A stretch of DNA of 64,000 nt. It comes from Erythroxylum novogranatense. Its lineage: Eukaryota; Streptophyta; Magnoliopsida; Malpighiales; Erythroxylaceae. The stretch lies in the NCBI GenBank assembly GCA_029891385.1, contig CM057225.1, forward strand, positions 80,439,887-80,503,886, in the 5' to 3' direction. The notes beneath the pieces were generated by a model that saw nothing but the letters and a program-made list of their open reading frames with translations, had not been told where the DNA came from and did no database searches. Made by a program: the position numbers and the translations under genes. The first letter of the stretch is position 1; each line of letters starts with the position of its first letter. Shown here piece by piece: positions 9,727-22,543 of this stretch.

Positions 9727-12030
9727 ATAGGTTTTGGGCCCCAAATTTTTATTTATTTATTTATTTATTTTATTAAACATGATTTAAATTATTTTGAGGT
9801 CTTAATAGATTAATTGAAATTAAAGAAGAAATCGTGGAAGAGAGGAGAAGAAGAGAAAACTAGGGTTTTTGGGAGATCTTGAAGAGTTTGAAGAGTTTGG
9901 AGCTAAATCAAGTAAGTATAAGCTTTACCTCTTCTTCATTGTTAGATGAAATATAATTAGTGTTAGCTAGAAGTGAAAGACAATGTGGAATGTGGATAGG
10001 AAGTTGTTGATGAATGGTATAAGGAAATGTTTTAATCTTTTAGGGCTAATGATCAAAGAAAGATTTTGATGTATTTCTTAATGATATTCTATTAAAATGA
10101 GCTTGGAAATGAAGTAGAAGAGATGTTTTAGGGTTAAGATGGGTTATATTTGAAAGATAGGAAGTAAGAATGTCAAAAAATGTCTTCGGTTTGGGTTTCT
10201 AGAAAAGCTCGCCGTGGCGAAGAGCAACCTCGCTGCGACGAACTTTTGATTTCGCCGCGGCGAGCTCCATTTTCTTGCACAAACATACTTTGGTATTTTG
10301 GACATAAATTTTTTTGTAGATGTAAAAATGAAGTGATTTTTGATTTGGTGTAAACTAGAGACATAGGGATACAATTTTTGTGAAGAAATGAAGTTTAAAT
10401 TCAGTCTCAAAGGATATCAAATTTTTGAAGGAAGATGAGAGTAGAATATTGTTTTAGTATAAGAGCAGTCCAAAAATGTTTGGAGTATAACTTTTGGATT
10501 ACTGAACCAAATTGAATGATTTTGGTGTCATTGGAAACTTAAGACAATGAAGATTATGTTTCTAGAAGGAAGTGTTGTCAAAGTTATTCATTTACCTGAT
10601 CATAATGATCACGGAAAAGTTGACCTGAAAATATGGAATTTGAAAGGATTATAGTTCAATTTTAGCTTTTTGATTATTGAAACCTTATGAATTTCCTTTA
10701 AATGTTGGTTAAATGAGAACTTGGTTTGTTATAGGAAACTAAGCAAGCCCGATCCAAGAGCAAGAGGAAAGACAACATTGAACTTGGATTGTCAAGCGAA
10801 TTAGGTGGGTAATCTATTTATAGTTATTGTGTGATTTGGCAAATTCTTGCCTATGTGTGTGTATGTGCAACTTGCTTGATAGTGAATTATGTGATTGATA
10901 AAAATGCATTGTGACTTATAAAATTTGATCAAATTATGCCATGAAACCATGTCATGGAATTTTGTGTGAATAAAAAGATAGAAAAGTTTGAGCATATGAT
11001 AAAATGAATATATGCTTTTGTTTGGGCGAGAGTGAAACCATTCTGTTCATCATGTGCACGTTGATAAGAGCCTTCTCCTAGTTGCCCACTTGTAGCTTAT
11101 GAGCTCTGAAATGGACACATTCTATTCATGGTGTAAACTTTGGTTTCACCATTCTGTTTTCATGAAAGCCTCAAGCCATTTGTTTGTGCATTGCATCATT
11201 AAATTGTCAAGTATGATACATTTGAATGTGATGTGTTATGCATTAACTTGCTTAATTGAGTTCTTGAACTTTATCGGTTAATGATCAAATTGCTAGAATA
11301 GATTTGAGAATACTTGAATTGCTAAGTACATATACATATATATGCTTGAATTTGTGCTAGTTACCGATGGCTATAAATATATTAGCCACTGAGCCGTATA
11401 GCTTAATCCATTATTTTTCACCCTTCAGGTGCAAAACAAAACGAAATTTGTTCCTTGCAGGCCATCGAAAACTCCAAGATAGTTAAAGATTTCTGTACTA
11501 AGTTAGTAACTATTTTGGATAGCTTTATAGGCATATCAAAATTGAACATCATTTTGTGTTTTTATTAAGCTTGGACATGTATGATGTTATGTAAGTAAAG
11601 TTGTTTAAACTCTTTGGTATTGTAATGACATGAAGAAGTGAAGTTTATTTTGTGTGTGAGTATGTTTAGCTTGTGGTTGTTTAAAAATGTTTGTGAAATT
11701 TTAGTTTTTGAGTGTTCGACGTGGCGAAGCCAAAGGTCGTCACGACAAATTTGTCCAAAGACGTCTTCACCACAGCAAAGAACCATTTTCGCTGCGACGA
11801 ACCTTTCTGAAGGCATCTTCGTCGCGACGAAGAATGAATTTTGCAGCGGTGAACCCTCCTTTGTTGCCACGCTGAGATTTATTTTTTATAAATGTGATAC
11901 TTTTCACTTTCCTTTCCCCCACCCTTTCGCAACCATCCTAAATAGTCTTCTTAGAATTAGTCCTAAGACCCAAGTCAAACTTTGTTTGGTATCCGAATCA
12001 ATTGTTGTGCTTCAAAAACGGGGCCTAACA
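9727..12030 (+). repeat. 5' LTR of G+ (about 2.3 kb)
   Basis: The end is exact: ..GGGGCCTAACA at 12030, five bases before the PBS. The start is approximate: from about 9732 it aligns with the start of the G- LTR (GGGCCCCAAATTTTTATTT), but the terminal TG is not clear. It contains two clusters of the CpG palindrome family (10208-10268 and 11717-11860) and no gene. Small open frames inside are chance. Confidence 0.8.
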
Positions 12031-12035
12031 TCTTA

Positions 12036-12047
12036 TGGTATCAGAGC
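12036..12047 (+). other. Primer binding site of G+ (iMet tRNA)
   Basis: TGGTATCAGAGC, a perfect match to the standard plant initiator-Met primer site, five bases after the LTR. Confidence 0.92.
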
Positions 12048-12223
12048 TTAGGTTTTTCCTAGGCTTAAATTGCATAATAGTATGAATTGTGTGTTCTGTG
12101 ATTAATTGTTGCATTATGACGTGATTGATTGCATTAAGTGACATGCATATCATGCATACATATAGGAAATAGGATCAATATGAATTAGAAGCTAATCGTT
12201 AGTGCTTTTATTGAAGGAGTAAG

Positions 12224-12845
12224 ATGTCACCTCGTAGAAGGACACGAGGAATTTTGTAAGGATCCGCCGCACCTGACTTTCCGCCTAGGGAGGAGAGTAC
12301 TGATGAGTCAGTAGCCCCAAGAAATGCTGAGGCTTCTGTAGGGCTAGGTAGTGGGCCTTTTCGATCGCCAACTCAAGACTCACCTGTTCCGTAGGAGTAA
12401 ATGCCTCCGTTGGACCCGAGGATGTTTCAAGCCTTTGCACAGGCATTTGTCCAGGCTATGGATCAGATGCCACAGACTTCTGCTCCGGGCCCAGCTAAGA
12501 AGGGGAAACAGTTTAACAAGTTGAGGAAATATGAGGCAGTAGACTTCTATGGGGACCACTGACCCAGAAGAAGCTGAGACTTGGCTGAGAAAGACAGAAA
12601 GAGTACTGGATCAGATGGAATGTGAGGATGGTAAAAAGGTTGTGTATGCTGCTAGCTTGCTTTAAGGAGATGCTCTACATTGATGGGAGAGTGTGTTGGG
12701 AAGTCAGATGAGACCGCCAGTGCTGGCATGGACAAATTTCTTAGCAGTGTATAAGAAGAAGTATCTGTCTGAGGTGTATATTCAACAGAAGCAGAGGGAA
12801 TTTCTGAGTCTCACCCGAAGGAAAATGACAATAAGTGAGTATAAA
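12224..12845 (+). pseudogene. G+ gag, segment 1
   Basis: ATG at 12224 opens MSPRRRTRGIL, then TAA, and further on FQAFAQAFVQAMDQM, KGKQFNKLRKYEAVDFYG, one extra G near 12552 that shifts frame, AETWLRKTERVLDQME, and from about 12690 GSQMRPPVLAWTNFLAVYKKKYLSEVYIQQKQREFLSL ending MTISEYK at the insertion. This is the Retrotrans_gag capsid domain. Stops at ILQ, VPQEQ, the LLQ and the HWW positions all fit C-to-T or G-to-A decay of Gln and Trp codons. Element A interrupts within ..SEYK|HQFTQL.. Confidence 0.85.
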
Positions 12846-13749
12846 TGTAACATCCCGACCCTGACGGGAAGGGTATATGGGCCAATTGGTATAGGCTAGT
12901 TTGTTGCATTGCATAGTCCGTTATGACCCTGCATTTGGCCTCTAATTGTAGAGGATTGAGTCATTTGGCACATGCACATGTAGGTACATGCATTCATGGC
13001 TTTTTCCCGGCATTTGATTGTGTAAATGATTTGAATTGTAAATTTGTGAGATAATTAGATTGGATCATGATATATTGGGTATTATGGAATAATTGGGTGT
13101 GAATAGAGGAATTGGAACTGTACTAGAGGGATCGTAAAGTGATAGTGAACTTTAGGAAAAGTTTCCGGAATAACTAGGAGAAAATGTCCGACCGAAATTC
13201 TCCGAAGTGGCGGACCGATGGACCGAGTAGGACCGAAATAATTGTCTAATGGCGATGGAAAAATTGGAAATATGATTTTAGAAATTTATGTGCCGAGCCA
13301 TTGAAACCGGAGGCAAATTGACTGGAAATGATCTTGTTAGAGGAAGAGGGAAACCCTTTATAATGCCTAAATCCTCTTCTCAAACCTAAAAGCCCATTTC
13401 ATATACCTAGGCACGCTTTTCTTCTTCCCTTCCTCGGTGATTTTCGATCTTCACCTTTAAGATTTGCTTGTTCCATCTTTGTGGATGAAGATCAAGCCAA
13501 AGCCCCGGGGGAGTGATGATTTTTTAGAGTTGGAAGCTCACCGTTGATGTTAGAGAGAAGAGGAAAGGGATAGAGGATTTTCGGTAGTTTGGAGATTTAA
13601 GGCTTGATTGGTAAGTATTCTTGGTTTTAATGTTGTTTATTATTGTGTTAAAAACATTTTTGGGGTTAAATATGAAAGATCGGGTAGTTTAGAGTGATTA
13701 ATACTGGTTTTTAGAGAGTGAAAGCTCGAAAAACCGATCGGAGAAGACG

Positions 13750-13998
13750 ATGTGGGCCGCACGTCGCGACGTCTGGAAAAGGCCTCACCGCCGCGAGAAA
13801 ATGCGTGCTCGCCGCGGCGAGCAAGGCAGGACGCCACGAAGAACCTTTTTCCTCTACGTCGCGGCGAGTCTAGTGAAGGTGTTCGCCATGCGAATGGTTC
13901 CTACGCCATGTGAAGACGACCCTTACACGCCATGGCGAATGGTTCCCACACGTGATGACCCTTTTACACGCCGCGGCGAGAGATAATAGGCCGCGGCG
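13750..13998. repeat. CpG-rich palindrome cluster in LTR of A (left copy)
   Basis: Repeated GCCGCGGCGA and GCCATGGCGA words in an otherwise AT-rich LTR. Compared with the right copy (20388-20600), the stretch ..GCGAATGGTTCC.. is duplicated here, and several CG pairs are TG or CA. Confidence 0.8.
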
Positions 13999-15016
13999 AG
14001 GGACGAATTTCTGAAAGTTGTGTTTTAATTTATGGGGCATAACTAATGATGTGGACCTCCAATTGAGGTGAGGTTTGATTCGTTGTGATATAGAGAAAGA
14101 GGTCTACAATTGAGGAAAAGAATGAGAGTTTGAATTTAGATTTTGTGATCTCAATTAGTGATAGAAAGCTAAGAAATATGATGGTATTGCATCCTAAGAA
14201 TTGTTTTGAGTAATTGGGGTATAATGTGAGACTTTGAAAGTGAATTCAATGTTATTGAGAATTTTAGGAACTGAGCATAAAGGCTGAATTCGACCTAGAG
14301 AATAGTGTCATTGATTTCGAGGTAATACCCTGACAAATATGACTTGATAAATCGACTGAATATTAGAATTGAAATTAATGGAGTTCTATAACATGCTATG
14401 GAATTGGAAGTGAGTTATTTTTGAGCAAATTAGTGGGAAATTAGATGTGGTCAAAGAAAGTGATAAATGGGAATCGGTACCGGGAAAATCATGAATAGGC
14501 ATAGTACATCTCTTAATCAAGGCATGCGCATTATTAATTATTTTGACTGTGCATTTTGTAATGAATGAAATTAATTGATTGTTATAGAGCCGATGGATCG
14601 ATAATCCACGGACAGTGCTGGAGCTTCCAGGCAACAGCTAGGAAGTTCAGGTGAGTAACCTAGTTGGTTCCTCAATCTTTATGTGTTTCACATCTTGCAA
14701 TGATGCCATGTGGAGATAATGAATGGATATGTGTATGTCTGATTTGATTGATTTCAGATCATGGGTGTCTGAAATATTGAATATGTGATATTGAAGTGCT
14801 ATTGTGTGAGTAAATGACCATGAATGCATCAGTGATATAATCATAAATGTCAATGACTGAATTACCTGACTGAAGGTCCGAAGAAATGGGTATTGGTCTT
14901 TGAAATGTGCAATGATTGTGAATGTGATTTGATACATATACGTTGTATAAAGGTGAAACGCCTTATAATTGTGATAAACGAATTCCATAATTGGTTAATA
15001 AATAATAGTTGTGACT

Positions 15017-15330
15017 GGAGCTGCCACTGAGAGGGATTAGTGCATACCCAGAGGGCTCTCCTATCCCTAATGTGAGCGGGCAGTAGTGCATACCCTGAGG
15101 GCTCTCCTACTTGCCAAAAATGTGATTTCTGTTACTGAACCGAGCCTTGAGCTCGAGGGGAGTCAGTGCATACCCAGAGGACTCTCCTATTCCTAATGTG
15201 AGCGGGCAGTAGTGCATACCCTGAGGGCTCTCCTACTTGCCAAAAATGCGATTTCTGTTACTGAACCTAGCCTTGAGCTCGAGGGGAGTCAGTGCATACC
15301 CAGAGGGCTCTCCTACTCCCTAAGTGTGTA
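15017..15330 (+). repeat. 126-bp tandem repeat in LTR of A (about 2.5 units)
   Basis: Units carry AGTGCATACCCAGAGGGCTC, a second AGTGCATACCCTGAGGG half and GAGCCTTGAGCTCGAGG. The anchor GTCAGTGC recurs at 15162 and 15288. The right LTR has the same array at 21615-21920. Confidence 0.85.
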
Positions 15331-15951
15331 TGAATTCTGTTACTGTGAAGCGCTCAGTCACAACTCAGAAAAGAATGGATAATAATGGGAAAAGTTCATG
15401 AGTGCAACTCTCATGTGTAAATTGATTTATAGTGTTACAAATGTGTATTATGTGACTATGTGATATATCGTATGTATATGCATGAGTTGGGTGAACCATC
15501 GATGATGGTTTCTCACTGAGTTCGCAAACTCACCCAACATTGCAATTATTTTTCAGGATTTGGCGAGTACCCCGTTAGACAAACGGGAGTATGATTACAG
15601 CAAGCAAGTTAGAGTTCAGGTCGGGATTAGTCTCATGTCTGCATTTGAGTCATTCTGATTTTGTATTTTCGCGGAGTTGTACTGTTCTTATAGAGGGCCC
15701 CAACTGATTAATATTGTATTGTGAATTGATTATGGAAATAGTGTTTTGATTGGAAATGTTTTTATATGAGTGGGCCTAAGTTGTTTATTGATTTTCGCAT
15801 ATGCGAATGTTTTCAATGAAATAAAAAAAACGTCATACCGAGTTTTTGAATTGCATTTGATTGCCCTAGTACGCCACCCTCGCGGGGCGCGGGCTCGGAT
15901 ATCACCATCGATATCGGGTTCGAGTCTTGCGGGAGCAGGGTGCTACATTTG

Positions 15952-15963
15952 TGGTATCAGAGC
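15952..15963 (+). other. Primer binding site of element A (iMet tRNA)
   Basis: TGGTATCAGAGC, perfect, four bases after the LTR end at 15947. Confidence 0.92.
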
Positions 15964-18900
15964 CCAGAAGTACAATCTTACATGGGCATTCTAAGAAAAC
16001 TGTGTCAAGTACATGCATTTAGGTCATGTCACGGCAGACAGTGACAACTGATCCCCAGTCTATCATATGAGTCATGTGCATGAGTATGTCTCAGTCGTTT
16101 AAGCGGTTAGAAATAGTGAGGAAATGATAATGTGTTAGAATGTGATAAGAGGAAGTTGTGAATGTTGTGGAATAAGGAAAAGTGTATGATTCGATTAGAC
16201 AAATGAAAATTTAGTGTATTGGTATTGGTGGATATATTGTGAAACGCAATATTGGAGTTATAATGTGGTATATCCTTAAATGTGGAATATATATAAAAAT
16301 ATAGAATTGTGGATTAATAGAGGAAAATAGAGATGTGTTAGAACTTGCAAGATTTCAAGTGCATAAAGTGGATGAAAATAAGTTACAATTGGGTTTGATT
16401 ACTGTGACAAGAGTTATGAGTAATGACTTATGCTTTGGAGTCAAAATATGTTAAGTGGAAACTTTAGAATGATTACATAGTTATGTTATTGATTTGAGTG
16501 TGAGCGTACATGGGTATGTAGATTGAAATGTAAGACAATGAAAATGGTAGATGAAAAAGTTGTCAAGGTTCAGTTGATTTGCCTATGTGAATGCACACCT
16601 GATTATGCACACCTGATTATGAGAGCCCCATGGCAAGTGAAAATGTTAAGCTGCAATTGAGGAGTTAATGGATAATTGTTAGCCGAAATTCTTGTAGTTT
16701 AAAATCCTATTGAGTTAGAATAAGAAATGAAAGTGCTTATGATGACTAATTGAGAGAAAGTGAGATTATTAATGACGATAACATAAGTAATGAGCTTGCG
16801 GAAATAAAAGAGGGACATGAATACAGCAAAGTCCCCCATGATTGAGAGCTGGTATCTAAAAGAGAAAGGTTATCTAGAATTCAATGAGATTAAGGTGTCT
16901 TTAGTAGTATGTGCTATGAATGGGTAAATTGATGTGAATACATTGTCAGAGAAGATGTGATGATTATAGCGATGTATGCCTAAATATTAACGTAAATGCA
17001 ATTGTTTAAGTGCCCTGCAAAGCCTCATTATAAAGGATGTTCTAATTTTGTAAGGCATAGTATGAATTGTTCTTATTGGGATATTATGCATAGTTGAAAT
17101 TGATTTTTCTCAAGGTATGAAGAGTGACTGATATAAAGTGATGAAACATAGTTGATTGATAAAGTTTTATATGAGCAGTATTAATGATTGATAAGGTTTA
17201 GTTGATCTGATGATTCGAACTGAGAGCAATCATTGAAAAGATAAATTTGACATGGAGTACAAGTAAATTTTTGGAGTCCAATTCTACCAGAGACTCAAGT
17301 GTAAGAGATAGGATATGCTACTGAAAAAGTGTGTACTACGTTGATGAGATGAACCTGATTGTGTAAGAGAATTACTGAACATCAAGGAAAGATTAATTGT
17401 GAATATAAGGAGAATAAAGGTTCGTGTATATTTTTTGTAATTATGTTCAGAAAGTACAAGATCGATATAATGATGGTGTACTCAAACTAGAGAGTGATTC
17501 GTCGTAAATAAATTGGGTTATGTGGAGAAATTAGGGTAAAGAACATGTGTCAGAATATGATATGATGAAAATGAGAAAATTATAAGAAATTATGCTCCTC
17601 ATTGAAGATGATTGATATTTAAAGAGTTATATGAATCAATTATGTGTATGAGGAGTTTATTGTATTCCTACTGAAAAGTAAAGTGTCTCATTTGTAATTA
17701 AATTGGAAAGTGACTATGATCATTAATGATGCATCAGATGTATTTGAAAAGTGAAGAAAGATAGTTGGCATAGTTGAGGAAATTTTGTATTACGAAAGTT
17801 TCATAAAAATGAATTTTTGTTTAATCAAATAAATTGTGGAAGAATTAGTATTCGAACATGGCATTGGGAGATTTAATGATGATAGAGGTGATGATTGCGA
17901 AATTGTAAAGGATATATATAAATATATGGATTGGAGATATTTAGAACTAGCTGTATGCTGGATACGTCCAGAAGTTGTGAAATATTTTTCTGGTCTTAGC
18001 TAATTAACAGAATTGATTGAGGAAGAACGTGTGAATTATATGACTAATAATGGTAAAAAGAGTTAATTGAGATAAGTACAATTTGAGTTCTGATGGTAGT
18101 ACTTCAATATGGAGACTTTGCATTATTTGACGAAGTGTCCCAGTAAAGGTTGCAATACAATCTAAAGAAATAGTATAAAGTGATTTTATGTGTACCAGGA
18201 CAAATATAATCTCATGAGCCGCTTTGTGATTGGTGACTTGAAATTTATTGTATTGGATATTGTTTTGAAATGTGTTTAGATGTATCTGTGAATATGCAAA
18301 GCGATAATGAGTAAGATATTAGTGAATATGAAAGTATTGAAAAGGATTATGCGATTGAGGTATTTTAGGAATTGGAAAAGAATTATGTGTTTGAGTATTT
18401 CAGAATTTAGCTAGTGATCCACTGTATTAAAACAGGATTGGCAATTGGAATTCCAAATCAGATGTGTGTGCGTGTGTGCGTGTAAAAAGGATTGGTAAAA
18501 CAGGATTGAGGATTTGGAAAATGCGGCAGTATAGAGGAATTGTAAAGGAATTCGACTTTAAGAAAATGATTGTTAGGACTGAATTAAGAGATATGGTAAT
18601 ACCCACTAAAGGAACTGTAAGGAGCGATTAAAAAAAATTTGTTCGAGTAAGAGTTTAAGTAATTGATGGGTTAGAATGTAAAATCGAATGATTATAGGGG
18701 TAAGTGACCAACAGACTTGACTGTTGGAGATAAATGTGAAATTGATATTTTGGAGTTCATAGGGACATGAGATTGATGTACAGTTCAAATTGATTGAGTG
18801 CATATCAATTGTATAAAGGTGACTCCATTTAAATTGTGTATAAGGGGTTTTACAGCGAAAAGAGTCGTATACCCCTATATTAAAGTGAACAGGGCCTAAA

Positions 18901-19464
18901 AATAATCGAAGGCCATGATTAATGTGAGCTAATGTCGACAAGTGAAATGAATCTGAAATAAGGATTGAGAAAATCATAGTTAATGATAATGAGTCGAAAT
19001 GACTTTTATATCGAGGGTATTAGAATTTTATGAAATTGGTGTATGAACCCTATAGGAAATGTTTCGAAATGTATCGCCTTGACCAAGATACACTTAGATG
19101 AGAGAAAGACGAAATTGAGGGAAACTAAATTCGTTATAAGTGACCTCTCTGTGACTGTGATATGAATGGAACTAAGGATTGGAAATCCAGTTTCAAAGCA
19201 TAAAAGATGATCCGGATTCGTAAAGAATTTCATGGACAGAATTAGGAAATATGGCTATGATTTGATATACATGTTATTGATGCCGAAAGTAAAAATTTCG
19301 AGAAAACCTGAGAATGTCAATGAGAGATTGAATGTATTGATTCAGTATACTGATAGAAATTGGTTATATAGTGAGATAAGTGGGAGATAGTATATTCGAG
19401 ATCGAACAATTTTCCCTGCCTTCCTGATTAATCGTATATGAAATTTCGAGGACGAAATTTTTGT

Positions 19465-19478
19465 AAGGAGGGGAGAAT
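19465..19478 (+). other. Polypurine tract of element A
   Basis: AAGGAGGGGAGAAT directly before the right LTR (TGTAACATCCC at 19479). It is preceded by TTTCGAGGACGAAATTTT, the usual last codons of Tekay-type pol, showing descent from a coding chromovirus. Confidence 0.9.
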
Positions 19479-22400
19479 TGTAACATCCCGACCCTGACGG
19501 GAAGGGTATATGGATCAATTGGTACAGGCTAGTTCGTTGCATTGCATAGTCCGTTATGAACTTGCATTTGGCCTCTAATTGTAGATGATTGAGTCATTTG
19601 GCACATGCACATGTAGGTACATGCATTCATGGCTTTTTCCCGGCATTTGATTGTGTAAATGATTTGAATTGTGAATTTGTGAGATAATTAGATTGGATCA
19701 TGATATATTGGGTATTATGGAATAATTGGGTGTGAATAGAGGAATTGGAACTGTACTAGAGGGATCGTAAAGTGACAGTGAACTTTAGGAAAAGTTTCCG
19801 GAATAACTAGGAGAAAATGTCCGGACCGGAAATTCTCCGAGTGGCGGACCGATGGACTGAGTAGGACCGAAATAATTGTCTAATGGCGATGGAAAAATTG
19901 GAAATATGATTTTAGAAATTTATGTGCCGAGCCATTGAAATCCGGAGGCAAATTGGACTGGAAATGATCTTGTTAGAGGAAGAGGGAAACCCCTTTATAA
20001 TGCCTAAATCCTCTTCTGAAACCTAAAAGCCCATTTCATATACCTAGGGCACGTTTTCTTCTTCCCCTTCCTCGGTGATTTTCGATCTTCACCTTTAAGA
20101 TTTGCTTGTTCCATCTTTGTGGATGAAGATCAAGCCAAAGCCCTGTGGGAGTGATGATTTTTTAGAGTTGGAAGCTCACCGTTGATGTTAGAGAGAAGAG
20201 GAAAGGGATAGAGGATTTTCGGTAGTTTGGAGATTTAAGGCTTGATTGGTAAGTATTCTTGGTTTTAATGTTGTTTATTATTGTGTTAAAAACATTTTTG
20301 GGGTTAAATATGAAAGATCGGGTAGTTTAGAGTGATTAATACTGGTTTTTAGAGAGTGAAAGCTCGAAAAACCGATCGGAGAAGACGATGTGGGCCGCAC
20401 GTCGCGACGTCTGGAAAAGGCCTCACCGCCGCGAGAAAATGCGTGCTCGCCGCGGCGAGCAAGGCAGGACGCCACGAAGAACCTTTTTCCTCTACGTCGC
20501 GGCGAGTCTAGTGAAGGTGTTCGCCGCGGCGAATGGTTCCCACGCCGCGGCGTGCGACCATTTACACGCCGTGGCGAGAGATAATAGGCCGCGGTGAGGG
20601 ATGAATTTCTGAAAGTTGTGTTTTAATTTATGGGGCATAACTAATGGTGTAGACCTCCAATTGAGGTGAGGTTTGATTCGTTGTGATCTAGAGAAAGAGG
20701 TCTACAATTGAGGAAAAGAATGAGAGTTTGAATTTAGATTTTTGTGAACTCAATTAGTGAAAGAAAGCTAAGAAATATGATCGTATTGCATCCTAAGAAT
20801 TGTTTTGAGTAATTGGGGTATAATGTGAGACTTTGAAAGTGAATTCAATGTTATTGGGAATTTTAGGAACTGAGCATAAAGGCTGAATTCGACCTAGAGA
20901 ATAGTGCCATTGATTTCGAGGTAATACCCTGACAAATATGACTTGATAAATCGATTGAATATTAGAATTGAAATTAATGGAGTTCTATAACATGCTATGG
21001 AATTGGAAGTGAGTTATTTTTGAGCAAATGAGTGGGAAATTAGATGTGGTCAAAGAAAGTGATAAATGGGAATCGGTATCGGGAAAATCATGAATAGGCA
21101 TAGTACATCTCTTAATCAAGGCATGTGCATTATTAATTATTTTGACTGTGCATTTTGTAATGAATGAAATTAATTGATTGTTATAGAGTCGATGGATTTA
21201 TAATCCACGGACAGTGCTGGAGCTTCCAGGCAACAACTAGGAAGTTCAGGTGAGTAACCTAGTTGGTTCCTCAATCTTTATGTGTTTCATATCTTGCAAT
21301 GATGCCATGTGGAGATAATGGATGGATATGTGTATGTCTGATTTGATTGATTTCAGATCATGGGTGTCTGAAATATTGAATATGTGATATTGAAGTGCTA
21401 TTGTGTGAGTAAATGACCATGAATGCATCAGTGATATAATCATAAATGTCAATGACTGAATTACCTGACCGAAGGTCCGAAGAAATGGGTATTGGTCTTT
21501 GAAATGTGTAATGATTGTGAATGTGATTTGATACATATGCGTTGTATAAAGGTGAAACGCCTTATAATTGTGATAAACGAATTCCATAATTGGTTAATAA
21601 ATAATAGTTGTGACTGGAGCTGCCACTGAGAGGGATTAGTGCATACCCAGAGGGCTCTCCTATCCCTAATGTGAGCGGGCAGTAGTGCATACCCTGAGGG
21701 CTTTCCTACTTGCCAAAAATACGATTTCTGTTACTGAACCGAGCCTTGAGCTCGAGGGGAGTCAGTGCATACCCAGAGGGCTCTCCTATCCCTAATGTGA
21801 GCGGGCAGTAGTGCATACCCTGAGGGCTCTCCTACTTGCCAAAATGCGATTTACATTCTTGAACCGAGCCTTGAGCTCGAGGGAGTCGATCATACCAGAG
21901 GGCTCTCCTACTCCCTAAGTGTGTATGAATTACATTCTTCAGAAGCGCCAGTCCACAACTCGAGAAAAGAATGGATAATAATGGGAAAAGTTCATGAGTG
22001 CAACTCTCATGTGTAAATTGATTTACAGTGTTACAAATGTGTATTATGTGACTATGTGATATATCGTATGTATATGCATGAGTTGGGTGAACCATCGATG
22101 ATGGTTTTTCACTGAGTTCGCAAACTTACCCAACATTGCAATTATTTTTTAGGATTTGGCGAGTACCCCGTTAGACAAACGGGAGTATGATTATAGCAAG
22201 CAAGTCAGAGTTCAGGTCGGGATTAGTCTCATGTCTGCATTTGAGTCATTCTGATTTTGTATTTTCGCAGAGTTGTACTGTTCTTATAGAGGGCCCCAAC
22301 TGATTAATATTGTATTGTGAATTGATTATGGAAATAGTGTTTTGATTGGAAATGTTTTTATATCAGTGGGCCCAAGTTGTTTATTGATTTCCGCATATGC

Positions 22401-22543
22401 GAATGTTTTCAATGAAATAAAAAAAATGTCATACCGAGTTTTTGAATTGCATTTGATTGCCCTAGTACGCCACCCTCGCGGGGCGCGAGCTCGAATATCT
22501 CCATCGATATCGGGTTCGGGTCTCGCGGGAGCGGGGTCCTACA
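19479..22543 (+). repeat. 3' LTR of element A (3065 bp)
   Basis: TGTAACATCCC .. GGGGTCCTACA, followed by target duplication ATAAA (22544-22548). It is near-identical to 12846-15947. Differences cluster in the CpG palindromes (20388-20600) and in a patch at 21840-21965, where CTG/CAG words of the left copy are altered. Confidence 0.92.

Larger units (their letters stand above)
12846..15947 (+). repeat. 5' LTR of element A (3102 bp)
   Basis: TGTAACATCCC .. GGGTGCTACA. It contains a possible TATA (TTTATAATG, about 13357), a cluster of GCCGCGGCGA palindromes (13750-13998) and a 126-bp tandem repeat (15017-15330). The 13640-13986 open frames come from the GC-rich patch and are not genes. Confidence 0.92.
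15948..19478 (+). other. Non-coding internal region of element A
   Basis: 3.5 kb starting with a PBS and ending in a PPT, without an open frame that resembles gag or pol. The plus strand is rich in GTG/ATG/TGA words. Nothing else recognisable was found in it. Confidence 0.75.
12846..22543 (+). mobile_element. A: complete non-coding gypsy-type retrotransposon (LARD-like, 9.7 kb)
   Basis: Two LTRs of about 3.1 kb (12846-15947 and 19479-22543) begin TGTAACATCCCGACCC and end CTACA. They flank a 3.5-kb internal region with PBS (15952-15963) and PPT (19465-19478). The target duplication ATAAA is at 12841-12845 and 22544-22548. No gag or pol is recognisable, but the 3' border keeps the chromovirus signature TTTCGAGGACGAAATTTTTG before the PPT. 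LTR pairs are near-identical by eye except in CG-rich and CTG/CAG-rich patches, so insertion was recent. It must be mobilised in trans. Confidence 0.93.

Noticed and set aside
13640..13986. Overlapping open frames on both strands with Arg-rich products (also at 20278-20597)
   Set aside because: They exist because the CpG palindrome cluster lacks stops; both LTR copies carry them, the frame is not kept between the copies, and nothing resembles a known protein.
15017..15330. CRISPR-like spaced repeats
   Set aside because: Units are contiguous 126-bp tandem repeats in a plant LTR, without short repeats, unique spacers or cas genes.
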